A stretch of DNA of 64,000 nucleotides from Flavobacteriaceae bacterium (GTDB taxonomy: Bacteria > Bacteroidota > Bacteroidia > Flavobacteriales > Flavobacteriaceae): positions 25,633 to 89,632 of the forward strand of contig JAQWGQ010000001.1 of the NCBI GenBank assembly GCA_029238125.1, given 5' to 3'. Each line of letters opens with the position of its first letter. Position 1 is the stretch's first letter. Position numbers and translations under genes: made by a program. Shown here piece by piece: positions 50,106-62,167 of the stretch. Below the pieces are notes generated by a model. The model saw only the letters and a list, made by a program, of their open reading frames with translations, was not told the DNA's origin and searched no databases.

Positions 50106-51392
50106 TTAGAGTTCTTTAAGGGTTTCTGAAAATGCCTCAAGTGTTGTGTCAAGGTCTTTATACGAAGTTGCATCGTTTAAAAAATAACTCTCAAAAGCAC
50201 TGGGAGGCAAGTACACCCCACGCTTGAGCATTCCGTGAAAGTATTTCTTAAAGGTCTGGTTGTCTCCCTTTGCTGCAGAAGCAAAGTCCTTGACTGGTGT
50301 ATCGGTAAAATGCAAGGATATCATAGAGCCAAATCGATTGATTTGATAGTCCGTTCGACTTTTCGAGAGGATGCTTTCCATGCCTTGGTGTAAATAGGCC
50401 GTTTTATCTGCTAGCCGATCAAAGACTTCGGGCTGCTCGTGTAGAGCTGTGAGCATAGCAAGTCCTGCTGCCATCGCAAGTGGGTTTCCACTTAAAGTAC
50501 CCGCTTGATAGACTGGTCCCACTGGGGCTAATACATCCATGATTTCGTCTCTTGCTGCAAAGGCCCCTACGGGAAGTCCGCCTCCAATCACCTTACCATA
50601 GGTAACGATATCTCCATCGACACCCAGCAGCTGTTGTGCGCCACCAGCAGCAAGGCGAAAGCCAGTCATAACTTCATCAAAAATCAGCACAGCACCATTC
50701 TGATCACACAAATACCGAAGACTTTCCAAAAAGCCCGGTTCTGGTGGAATACAACCCATATTTCCCGCAACGGGTTCGATAATAATTGCTGCAATCTCAT
50801 CAGGGTTTGCTTTGAATAGTTGTGCCACATTATCCACGTTGTTATATGTCGCCAACAAGGTGTCCTTTGCAGTTCCTTGGGTTACGCCAGGGGAATTTGG
50901 GCTCCCAAAGGTTACCGCCCCACTGCCTGCCTGAATGAGAAACGCATCAGAATGGCCATGGTAACAACCAGAAAATTTGATGATTTTTTCACGACCCGTA
51001 AAGCCTCGAGCAAGTCGAACAGCACTCATACAGGCCTCCGTCCCAGAGTTTACAAATCGAATTTTATCAATGTTGGGTGCCATTGTAATGGCAAGTTCAG
51101 CAATTTTGGTTTCGAGCTCGGTGGGGATTCCGTATGAGGTACCTTTCTCCGCTTGATCTTGTACGGCTTGCACGACGGGCTGATAACCATGCCCTAAAAT
51201 CAAAGGGCCCCAAGACGATATAAAATCAATGTATTGATTGCCATCTTCATCTAACAAATATGCCCCTTTTGCCTCTTGAATAAAGATTGGTGTGCCACCA
51301 ACTGCCTTAAAAGCGCGAACAGGAGAATTGACCCCTCCTGGAATCACTTGTTTTGCTTGCGCAAACAAAGCACTACTGCGTTCGTATCTCAT
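50106..51392 (-). CDS. hemL: Glutamate-1-semialdehyde 2,1-aminomutase
   Basis: [42 protein letters not shown]. Confidence 0.96.
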   Translation of the reverse strand: MRYERSSALFAQAKQVIPGGVNSPVRAFKAVGGTPIFIQEAKGAYLLDEDGNQYIDFISSWGPLILGHGYQPVVQAVQDQAEKGTSYGIPTELETKIAELAITMAPNIDKIRFVNSGTEACMSAVRLARGFTGREKIIKFSGCYHGHSDAFLIQAGSGAVTFGSPNSPGVTQGTAKDTLLATYNNVDNVAQLFKANPDEIAAIIIEPVAGNMGCIPPEPGFLESLRYLCDQNGAVLIFDEVMTGFRLAAGGAQQLLGVDGDIVTYGKVIGGGLPVGAFAARDEIMDVLAPVGPVYQAGTLSGNPLAMAAGLAMLTALHEQPEVFDRLADKTAYLHQGMESILSKSRTDYQINRFGSMISLHFTDTPVKDFASAAKGDNQTFKKYFHGMLKRGVYLPPSAFESYFLNDATSYKDLDTTLEAFSETLKEL

Positions 51393-52282
51393 TTTTCTAC
51401 CCGTATATGTTGACCAATCTGAATCTCAGAAGAGATTAACCCATTGATTTTTTTAAGTTTTTCCACAGAAATCTTATAAAGTTTTGAAAGCCCGTATAAG
51501 GTATCTCCCTTTTGCACAATGTGAACATCTCGATTTTCAACACTGAAATCTGGTGATACTTTTGGATTGTCATATTTCCATAGATTCAATCGTTCGATAA
51601 GCCCAATCAGTTTGTCTGCATAAGCAGGGTCTGTGGCATATCCCGCTTTTTTAAGACCTTTTGCCCATGCTTTATAATCGGTTTTTTTGAGTCGGAACAA
51701 ACTTGCATATCTCTCCCGTTCTGCCAAAAACAGCGAATGGTCACGATAGGACTCTTTGGGGTCTTGATACGCCCGAAAGCACTCCCCCGGAGCATCGTCG
51801 TCATGATATACCTTCTTACCCTTCCATTCACGCTTGCACTTAATTCCAAAATGATTGTTTGATTTTTGAGCAAGCACACCTAGTCCCAATTGAGATTCGA
51901 GCAGTCCTTGTGCCAATGTGATACTTGCTGGAATCTTGAACCGGCGCATTTCTTCTTGTGCAATGGCAGCATATTGTTGGATATATCGAGTCGTTGGATC
52001 GGAAGAATACACGAGCTGTTTCTCTTTTTCCTTTTGATCTTGTTTTTTACTTTTCCCCTTGGCAGTGATGGTTTGTTCATTCATCGCCGCATCGGCATAG
52101 TAAACTTGCTTTTTGCTTCCGCAAGATGCCAAAAGCATTAGCATGGCCAACGCAACAAACTGCCTTGTTGCGCCAAACGCTGATTGATCCCTTTGATCGA
52201 TTGATGACCCCCAGTGTGTATCATCAGCAAACGATTTCCAAAACTCCATGTGTTTTCTTTCCTCTTTTTTATCAAATGCCAT
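51389..52282 (-). CDS. Glucosaminidase-domain lipoprotein with LysM
   Basis: [11 protein letters not shown] lipobox; [29 protein letters not shown]; Lys[29 protein letters not shown]. True start is probably nearer 52160; the upstream codons overlap the adjacent gene. Confidence 0.85.
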   Translation of the reverse strand: MAFDKKEERKHMEFWKSFADDTHWGSSIDQRDQSAFGATRQFVALAMLMLLASCGSKKQVYYADAAMNEQTITAKGKSKKQDQKEKEKQLVYSSDPTTRYIQQYAAIAQEEMRRFKIPASITLAQGLLESQLGLGVLAQKSNNHFGIKCKREWKGKKVYHDDDAPGECFRAYQDPKESYRDHSLFLAERERYASLFRLKKTDYKAWAKGLKKAGYATDPAYADKLIGLIERLNLWKYDNPKVSPDFSVENRDVHIVQKGDTLYGLSKLYKISVEKLKKINGLISSEIQIGQHIRVEK

Positions 52283-53049
52283 AGCATCGGAGCGGTATAT
52301 AGCGGGTCGAGAATCACACCCGTTTGAGTTGCTACGCTATGGGCAAAATCAATTAATGCTTTTGGTGTTTTGGCATAACCCACTTCATCATAAGTTGGTA
52401 CCAATGACCATCTATCATTACTGACAAAGGTACGAATCCGACTGGGGATTTCGACATCTTTTACCACTTGAAATCCGACAACCTGCTGGTGGTCGGATGT
52501 CGATTGGATTAAACCCGCCATGGTACCCCCTGTTCCCACAGCGATAGCCAAAACGTCAAATTCCTCATCAGTAGAAGTCAAGATTTCCGCACACCCATTT
52601 ACTGCTAACGCATTGGTCCCCCCTTCTGGAATGATATAAGGATTTTTATCATCGATAATCACGCTCGCTAAAGCTTGTTTTTTGTTTCTGTACAGCGTTC
52701 GACTTACAAAATGTAGCGCCATGCCCTTATGTGTACAATACTGAAGCGTTGGGTTAAGGGTTTGGGTCTCCAACTCCTCCCCACGTACAATGCCGTGGGT
52801 TTGAAAGCCGTATTGGTGCCCCGCAGCAGCGACAGCTGCTAAATGATTGGAAAAAGCACCGCCGAAAGTCAAAACGCTTTGGTGCCCATTTTGTTTAACG
52901 TGCTGAATATTGTATTTGAGCTTTCTCCACTTATTTCCAGAGATATCGGGATGAATCTGGTCTTCTCTTTTCAAAGTAATTTCCAGTTCTCCTTCAATCT
53001 CTTGTAACCTAAGGATTTGGTTTACAGATGGTTGCTGATAGTTAAACAT
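52138..53049 (-). CDS. PLP-dependent ACC deaminase/D-cysteine desulfhydrase-family protein
   Basis: LKREDQIHPDISGNKWRKLKYN; LTFGGAFSNHLAAVAAAG; AVGTGGTMAGLI. Confidence 0.87.
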   Translation of the reverse strand: MFNYQQPSVNQILRLQEIEGELEITLKREDQIHPDISGNKWRKLKYNIQHVKQNGHQSVLTFGGAFSNHLAAVAAAGHQYGFQTHGIVRGEELETQTLNPTLQYCTHKGMALHFVSRTLYRNKKQALASVIIDDKNPYIIPEGGTNALAVNGCAEILTSTDEEFDVLAIAVGTGGTMAGLIQSTSDHQQVVGFQVVKDVEIPSRIRTFVSNDRWSLVPTYDEVGYAKTPKALIDFAHSVATQTGVILDPLYTAPMLWHLIKKRKENTWSFGNRLLMIHTGGHQSIKGINQRLAQQGSLLRWPC

Positions 53050-53089
53050 ACGTAAAAGTACTGCTTGTCAAAAAAACGACTACTTTTAA

Positions 53090-55848
<2,759 letters not shown>

Positions 55849-55948
55849 AGAACCTCTTTAATTTGCAAATACCATAAGTTGAAACAACATTTTTTATATT
55901 TGCAAAGATTTACATGTAATTTCGCGTAAAATTAGCACATTTTAACGA

Positions 55949-56926
55949 ATGCCAAAGTATAAGTTTTATTACGATCAAGAGACCCTTTCTTACAAAAGAA
56001 TTGAAGTCAACAACAGTGTTCGTTTTCGCAATGCTTTTGTCTTTATAACCGTTTCCGCTCTTTTTGGGCTGATCATGTTGTTGGTATTGTTATCCTCTCC
56101 ATTGATTGAAACCCCGAAAGAGATTGCCCAAGCAAGAGAAATTGAGAATTACCAACTGCAGTATGAGCAACTCAATCGCAAAATGAATCAAATTGAAAGT
56201 GTATTGGACAATCTGCAAGATCGTGACAACCAAATCTATCGAGTCATTTTTGAGGCAAACCCCATTTCGGATGATGTTCGGAAAGCGGGTTTTGGAGGAG
56301 TCAATCGATATACTGATCTGGAAGGCTTTGATAATTCTGATTTGATTATCAATACGACAAAAAAGATGGAAATCCTGTCCAAACAGATTGTCGTTCAATC
56401 GAAATCTCTTGACGAAATCCAAAGAATGGCGTTAGACAAAGAAGTGCTCCTGTCTGCCATTCCCTCCATTCAACCAATCAACAATGAGAATCTCCGTCGT
56501 ATGGCTTCGGGCTATGGTTGGCGTACTGACCCATTTACCAAATCGAGACGAATGCATAAAGGGATGGATTTCTCGGCGCCAACAGGCACACCAATATATG
56601 CACCAAGCGACGGAAAAGTAATCCGAGTAGATTCGCGTTCGGCTGGTTATGGAAAACACATTCGTATCGATCATGGATTTGGCTACGTTACCCTCTATGG
56701 GCACTTGAGTGAATACAATGTTCGCCAGGGTCAACGAGTCAAACGCGGGGATGTGATTGGCTTTGTTGGGAACACAGGTCGCTCTGTGGCTCCCCACCTT
56801 CATTATGAGATTCGAAAGGATGGAAAACATTTAAATCCCATTAATTTCTATTATGGTGACCTGAACACCGAAGAGTTTAATGCGTTGCTTGAAGCAGCCA
56901 ATCGTGAAAATCAATCCCTTGACTAA
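55949..56926 (+). CDS. M23 family metallopeptidase
   Basis: N-terminal TM, coiled coil; GYGWRTDPFTKSRRMHKGMDFSAPTGTPIYAPSDG; IDHGFGYVTLYGHLS; HLHYEIRKDG. Confidence 0.94.
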   Translation: MPKYKFYYDQETLSYKRIEVNNSVRFRNAFVFITVSALFGLIMLLVLLSSPLIETPKEIAQAREIENYQLQYEQLNRKMNQIESVLDNLQDRDNQIYRVIFEANPISDDVRKAGFGGVNRYTDLEGFDNSDLIINTTKKMEILSKQIVVQSKSLDEIQRMALDKEVLLSAIPSIQPINNENLRRMASGYGWRTDPFTKSRRMHKGMDFSAPTGTPIYAPSDGKVIRVDSRSAGYGKHIRIDHGFGYVTLYGHLSEYNVRQGQRVKRGDVIGFVGNTGRSVAPHLHYEIRKDGKHLNPINFYYGDLNTEEFNALLEAANRENQSLD

Positions 56927-57247
56927 ATGCGTACCAAGCTGCCAGAAAAGCTTTATTACAGCATAGGCGAAATCGCTGAGGCCTTTGATGTCAATCCGTC
57001 GTTGATTCGGTTTTGGGAAAAGGAATTCGAGATTTTAACCCCGAAGAAAAACACCAAAGGAACTCGAAAATTTACCGCTCAGGATATCGATAAAATCGAG
57101 CTAATTCATTTTTTGGTCAAGGAAAGAGGGTTTACCTTGGAAGGAGCAAAAAAAGAAATCCATTCGCAAAACAGCAGTCAACATCAAATCGTTCGACGAC
57201 TCAAATCCATTCGTGAGGAACTTCTTCGAATTCGAGAAAACCTTTAG
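56927..57247 (+). CDS. MerR-family transcriptional regulator
   Basis: YYSIGEIAEAFDVNPSLIRFWEKEFEILTPKKNTKGTRKFTAQDIDKIELI. Confidence 0.93.
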   Translation: MRTKLPEKLYYSIGEIAEAFDVNPSLIRFWEKEFEILTPKKNTKGTRKFTAQDIDKIELIHFLVKERGFTLEGAKKEIHSQNSSQHQIVRRLKSIREELLRIRENL

Positions 57248-58552
57248 TTATTTTTTTCGGATAAATACATCGATCGTAGATCCCGTAAAGTCGTAATGTT
57301 CTCTTAATTTATTCTCTAAAAACCGCTTGTATGGTTCTTTCACATATTGCGGCAGATTGCAGAAAAAAGCAAACTGGGGATGGTCACTGTGTAACTGTAC
57401 GCAAAATTTAATTTTTACATACTTTCCTTTATTCGCTGGCGGTGGATATTTCTGAATGATTGGGAGCATAAAGTCATTGAGTTCGCGAGTGGCGATTCGT
57501 TTACTTCTTTTCTGATACACATCCACGGCCGTTTCAATGGCTTTAAACACACGTTGTTTGGTGAGACTTGAAATAAAAACAATGGGGACATCTACAAAAG
57601 GAGCAATTTCCTCACGGATGGTTTCTGAAAATGCTTTGGTTGCTTGGGTATCTTTTTCAACCAAATCCCATTTATTGACTAAAATCACGATGCCTTTATG
57701 ATTGCGAGCTGCCAACCAAAAGATGTTTTTAACTTGACTGTCAAAGGTTCTTGTGGCGTCAAATAACACCAAACAGACATCGGAATATTCGATGGAGCGC
57801 AACGCACGCATCACCGAATAAAATTCGATATTCTCTTTGACTTTTGATTTTTTCCGGATTCCTGCAGTATCCACAAGAACAAACTCAAATCCGTATTGAT
57901 TATAAACGGTATCGATGCTACCTCGAGTCGTGCCTGCTTGATCTGTAACGATGTTTCGTTCTTGACCCAACAGGGCATTGACAAATGACGACTTTCCTGC
58001 ATTTGGACGGCCGACGACAGCAAAACGAGGTAAATCGCTGTTTTCGGGCTCCTTGCCCTCAGGAAGGGCATGGATTACGGCATCTAAGAGTTCGCCCGTA
58101 CCTGAGCCATTTACGGCAGAAATATGAAAAGTCTTATCGATCCCTAAAGCAAAAAACTCAACGGTATCAGGAACTCGCAAGGCGTTATCAACTTTGTTGA
58201 TGACGAGCAAGACTGGCTTGTCCGATCGGTGTAGCAAACGAGCAACTTCCTCATCCATCACGCTAACCCCGACTTCGACGTCCACGACAAACAGAATTGC
58301 GTCGGCCTCCTCAATGGCCACTTCGACTTGCTGGTCAATTTCAGCTTCGAAAGTATCATCGCCACCAACGACATATCCGCCCGTATCGATCAGGGTAATC
58401 TCTTTACCGTTCCAGTCTGTCTTTCCGTAATGACGATCACGAGTCACCCCACTTGTCGAATCTACAATGGCTTCTCTGCGTTGAATGAGACGATTGAAAA
58501 GTGTTGACTTTCCAACGTTGGGTCTTCCGATAATGGCGACAAAATTGCTCAA
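57248..58552 (-). CDS. der: GTPase Der (EngA)
   Basis: Two G domains: GRPNVGKSTLFNRL and GRPNAGKSSFVNALLGQ; KH-like C-terminus. TTG start. Confidence 0.96.
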   Translation of the reverse strand: MSNFVAIIGRPNVGKSTLFNRLIQRREAIVDSTSGVTRDRHYGKTDWNGKEITLIDTGGYVVGGDDTFEAEIDQQVEVAIEEADAILFVVDVEVGVSVMDEEVARLLHRSDKPVLLVINKVDNALRVPDTVEFFALGIDKTFHISAVNGSGTGELLDAVIHALPEGKEPENSDLPRFAVVGRPNAGKSSFVNALLGQERNIVTDQAGTTRGSIDTVYNQYGFEFVLVDTAGIRKKSKVKENIEFYSVMRALRSIEYSDVCLVLFDATRTFDSQVKNIFWLAARNHKGIVILVNKWDLVEKDTQATKAFSETIREEIAPFVDVPIVFISSLTKQRVFKAIETAVDVYQKRSKRIATRELNDFMLPIIQKYPPPANKGKYVKIKFCVQLHSDHPQFAFFCNLPQYVKEPYKRFLENKLREHYDFTGSTIDVFIRKK

Positions 58553-58576
58553 AGGGTATTTATTTAGGTGGCAAAA

Positions 58577-59467
58577 TTACTTCTTTTGAGAAGAAGAATA
58601 ACCAAAACGCTGTAATTGTGTATGATTTGACCGCCAATTTTTATTGACTTTAACAAACAATTCGAGGTGAATTTTCTTGTCAAAAAAGGTTTCAAGGGTT
58701 TTCCGTGCCTCCATACCAACGTGTTTGATCGCGCTTCCCTTACTTCCAACGACGATCCCTTTTTGGGAGTTTCTTTCTACCACAATCACACTTCGAATTC
58801 GAATGATATTTTCCGCTTCTTCAAATTGTTCAGTCATCACCTCAACAGCATAGGGGATTTCCTTTTGATATCGCAAGAGGATTTGTTCCCGTATGGCCTC
58901 ATTGACAAAGAAACGCTCGGGTTTATCTGTGATTTGATCTTTGGGAAAAAAAGGTGGATGATTGGGGAGTAGAGAAACAATTCGGTCTCGCAACTCCAAA
59001 ACTCGGAAAGATTCGGTTGCAGAAATGCTCCATACTTCAGCTTGCGGTAGTTTTTCTTGCCATGAGGATGCAAGTTGTGCTAGATCTTTTTGGTTCGATA
59101 GGTCAACCTTATTGAATACGAGGAGTAATTTACCCGCAAAGTTGACGATTCGTTTCCATGTATTCTGGTCAAAATCTCGCTTGTCATCGGAGGCCACAAG
59201 CAGTAGCATGATATCAGCATCTTCAAAAGTTGAGTTTGTGGCATCCATCATGCGCTCTTGCAAAGCATAATCGGGCTTGATAATTCCTGGGGTATCAGAG
59301 AACACCGCTTGCACATCAGGCGTGTTATAAATCCCAAAGATTCGGTGTCTGGTTGTTTGTGCCTTGGCGGTAATGATGGACAGTTTTTGATCCAAAAAGG
59401 CATTCATCAGGGTAGATTTCCCTGCGTTTGGGTTTCCAATGATATTGACAAATCCTGCTTTATGCAT
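58577..59467 (-). CDS. era: GTPase Era
   Basis: MHKAGFVNIIGNPNAGKSTLMNAFL; SDTPGIIKPDYALQ; KH region VVGSKGSAIKHVG. Track start 59626 rejected because it reads through the tRNA. Confidence 0.96.
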   Translation of the reverse strand: MHKAGFVNIIGNPNAGKSTLMNAFLDQKLSIITAKAQTTRHRIFGIYNTPDVQAVFSDTPGIIKPDYALQERMMDATNSTFEDADIMLLLVASDDKRDFDQNTWKRIVNFAGKLLLVFNKVDLSNQKDLAQLASSWQEKLPQAEVWSISATESFRVLELRDRIVSLLPNHPPFFPKDQITDKPERFFVNEAIREQILLRYQKEIPYAVEVMTEQFEEAENIIRIRSVIVVERNSQKGIVVGSKGSAIKHVGMEARKTLETFFDKKIHLELFVKVNKNWRSNHTQLQRFGYSSSQKK

Positions 59468-59512
59468 AGATGACAAAGGTACAAAACCCTTGTCGGGTTT
59501 GGTGATTTTTTG

Positions 59513-59520
59513 TATCTTTG
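59513..59520 (+). promoter_or_regulatory. Bacteroidetes -7 element (TATCTTTG) for the initiator tRNA
   Basis: TTG (59490-59492) - N20 - TATCTTTG (59513-59520), 10 nt upstream of the tRNA 5' end. Confidence 0.7.
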
Positions 59521-59530
59521 ATGTCTTAAT

Positions 59531-59603
<73 letters not shown>

Positions 59604-59609
59604 CTAAGA

Positions 59610-59635
59610 AACTCCTGAGAAATCAAGGAGTTTTT
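59610..59635 (+). terminator. Intrinsic terminator after the initiator tRNA
   Basis: AACTCCT-gagaaatca-AGGAGTT followed by a T run. Confidence 0.7.
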
Positions 59636-59786
59636 ATTTTGGGGTCAAGTGATGCTTGCATCTTCTTGAGAACAAAATAAAAATTTAGATTGCAAAGCAA
59701 TTGGAGTTTCTTTGGGCTGTTTTTTTCTTTGGCCCATTGCGAAACAACGTGAAGCAATGAATCCAGTTCCCGCTACTAAAACAATA

Positions 59787-59817
59787 AAACGGTTATACTA
59801 TTATAGTGTAACCGTTT
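59787..59817. repeat. Near-perfect palindromic hairpin, copy 1
   Basis: AAACGGTTATACTAT-T-ATAGTGTAACCGTTT: 15-bp arms with one mismatch. Confidence 0.75.
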
Positions 59818-60043
59818 TTGATTTATATCTTTCAATGATTGCCAGGTGTAATTCATTTTTATCTTTAACATTTGCTATGTCTTGATTATCGACAGGTTTA
59901 ATATTGTGATGGCTCCACAAGGCCAACTCTATTATAACCGGAGTTAATGAAAGTCCTTTTTCAGTAAGAATATAGTGATTAGTTTTTTGGTTATTAGGTA
60001 ATTTTTGTTTGACAATAAAACCTATTTTTTCAAGTGTGTATAA
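59801..60043 (-). pseudogene. HxlR-family regulator, C-terminal fragment
   Basis: Minus-strand reading LYTLEKIGFIVKQKLPNNQKTNHYILTEKGLSLTPVIIELALWSHHNIKPVDN...*; stop codon directly upstream and no HxlR N-terminus. Confidence 0.75.
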
Positions 60044-60311
60044 CGTCAGCTAAAAGATGTATATTCCATCTCTTATGTAGCAAAGAAAATATAAAAATGA
60101 ATATGTTGTATGTTTTTAAAAAAAACTTCTAATATGAGAGGAATAAAATATAACATATTGATCTGTTTCAATGTTAAAATAAGGTCTGAAAAAATATAAC
60201 TCTATAAAAAACAGAGGGTTGTGGTTCGATAGTATGCAATGAAGAGGGGCGACTTATGATGATAAAGCCATTATACTCTTATATTATAGCTGTTCTTTTT
60301 ATTATTGATCC

Positions 60312-61008
60312 ATGAGAATCTTATTGGTCATTTCATTTTCTGTTTTGTTCGTTTAATGCAACAACATCCGTAACTCTACATCTATAGGAGTCGTTGGGCA
60401 GATGCGCGATGTGATGTGGAAAGGGGATTTAGCGTGTAAAATTTTTACCAATTCCTTGAATCATCCAAATGCATATGGGTTAAGAATTATCAAATAACTG
60501 AAGAGCGAGGTTCTTTTGTTTGAAGTTCATACATTCATTTCGAAAGCCATCAAATATACTGCTCACCAAGCGTCCCAGGTAAATTCCATACAAGCCCTTT
60601 TTTTCTATTCATAGGAGAGTGATTTAAATGAAATCTCTGTTACCCCTAAGGAACTTTCTCTGAAATACTCGGAACAATTAATCGATCCCTTCTATTTAGA
60701 TTATGACAAACCATACTGGTGAGAATTGATGGAGTTTTTCAAGATTTAGCCACACATAGCGTTAATCTAGCCGAGGGCAGTTCTCTGTTTCATCACCTGA
60801 TGAGGAGCATAAAGGTCTGATGCAATACATCTATAAAGACCTCAATGGATCAATTATTGGATCTTTCTCACGCAAAAACAAAGCTATTTTCACCCATCAC
60901 GACAGTTATTTTCATGGACACTTTATATCAGTTGACCGTAGCGTCACAAGTCATGTAGATTCCGTGTCTGTTAATTTTGATAAAACTACTTTTAAGGTTT
61001 CCAAATAA
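60312..61008 (+). pseudogene. Degraded acetolactate decarboxylase (BudA-like)
   Basis: Fragments in shifting frames: MRILLVISFSVLFV*CNN, VGQMRDVMWKGDLACKIFTNSLNHPNAYGL..*LKSEVLLFE, VNLAEGSS / VSSPDEEHKGLMQYIYKDLNGSIIGSFSRKNKAIFTHHDSYFHGHFISVDRSVTSHVDSVSV. Internal stops and at least one frameshift. Confidence 0.75.
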
Positions 61009-61167
61009 GATTTTATGCTGTAACTTTGAATAATTGGGAGAGTAGAAATCAAGATTATATTAGTTCAACTTTTCATAATAGTAGTCATTATATTATGAGT
61101 ATCAATTAAGTCTCTTGAAGCTAGACTTATGTTCGAAATTTCGAATGAGTTATCGACTAAATCAATT

Positions 61168-61200
61168 AAACGGTTCACCATAATGGTATAACCTTTTTTT
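61168..61200 (+). repeat. Imperfect hairpin related to 59787-59817, copy 2
   Basis: AAACGGTTCACCATAATGGTATAACCTTTTTTT; same flanks and architecture as copy 1, with a T run on the plus strand. Confidence 0.6.
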
Positions 61201-61214
61201 AATATTTTAGAGGT

Positions 61215-62105
61215 ATGAAAAAGCCCCTTTTATTTTATACCATTTTACTGACAATTTATAGCAGTTGTAATAAAAATGATGTCAATAAAAATTTAGAATC
61301 CTGTTATTCAAATGCCAATACTCAATCGATAGTTCATAACGGTACAAGCAGGGATTATGTGCTGTATATCCCTGATTCATATGACGGGACATCGACTGTT
61401 CCATTGCTGCTAAACTTTCATGGATTTGGAGATAGTGCAACTAATTATATGAATAATGCTGACATGCGTACAATGGCTGAATCTGAGACTTTTATTTTAG
61501 TCTATCCTCAAGGGAGTTGTTCAAATGGTTCCTCCCATTGGAATCCTTGCCCAACAGGGGGAGATAATAAAAGTACAGCAGATGATTTAGGATTTGTTGA
61601 GGCTATGATTAATGAGATTTCATCCCAGTATGATGTAGATTTGGAGAGAATTTATGCTGCTGGATACTCAAACGGTGGCATGATGACATACGGACTTGCA
61701 AACTACAAAAGTGATTTAATTGCTGCAATAGCGTCTGTTTCTGGAGCAATGTTAGATTGTAAAGGTCCTACAAGTCATCCCATGCCGATAGTACATCTTC
61801 ATGGAACTTCTGATTTCGTTATTCCCTATGAAGGAGACAATTACTATCGCGCTGCCCAGAGCACCTTGGAATATTGGATTGATTTTAATAATACTTCCAC
61901 CAACCCAACGATAAGCATCGACAATAGTGGAGGAATAAAAATTGAGCATTATGTCTATGGACAAGGGGATGCCTCCGTTTCTGTTGAGCATTACAAATAC
62001 ATAGGAGGTGATCATGTTTGGTTTAGCACAAAGTATAAAGGTCAGAATGCTGCTGAGTTGGTTTGGAATTTTGTATCCCAGTATGACATTAATGGGTTGA
62101 GATAA
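61215..62105 (+). CDS. CE1/PHB-depolymerase-like (LpqC-type) secreted esterase
   Basis: Lipoprotein signal (..IYSSCNK); DYVLYIPDSYDG; nucleophile GYSNGG; HGTSDFVIPYEG; GGDHVWF. Confidence 0.85.
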   Translation: MKKPLLFYTILLTIYSSCNKNDVNKNLESCYSNANTQSIVHNGTSRDYVLYIPDSYDGTSTVPLLLNFHGFGDSATNYMNNADMRTMAESETFILVYPQGSCSNGSSHWNPCPTGGDNKSTADDLGFVEAMINEISSQYDVDLERIYAAGYSNGGMMTYGLANYKSDLIAAIASVSGAMLDCKGPTSHPMPIVHLHGTSDFVIPYEGDNYYRAAQSTLEYWIDFNNTSTNPTISIDNSGGIKIEHYVYGQGDASVSVEHYKYIGGDHVWFSTKYKGQNAAELVWNFVSQYDINGLR

Positions 62106-62167
62106 AGTAATTTTTCTTTACATATACTTTTTTGCCATATTTTTAATAAATAACATTGAAATAAATT

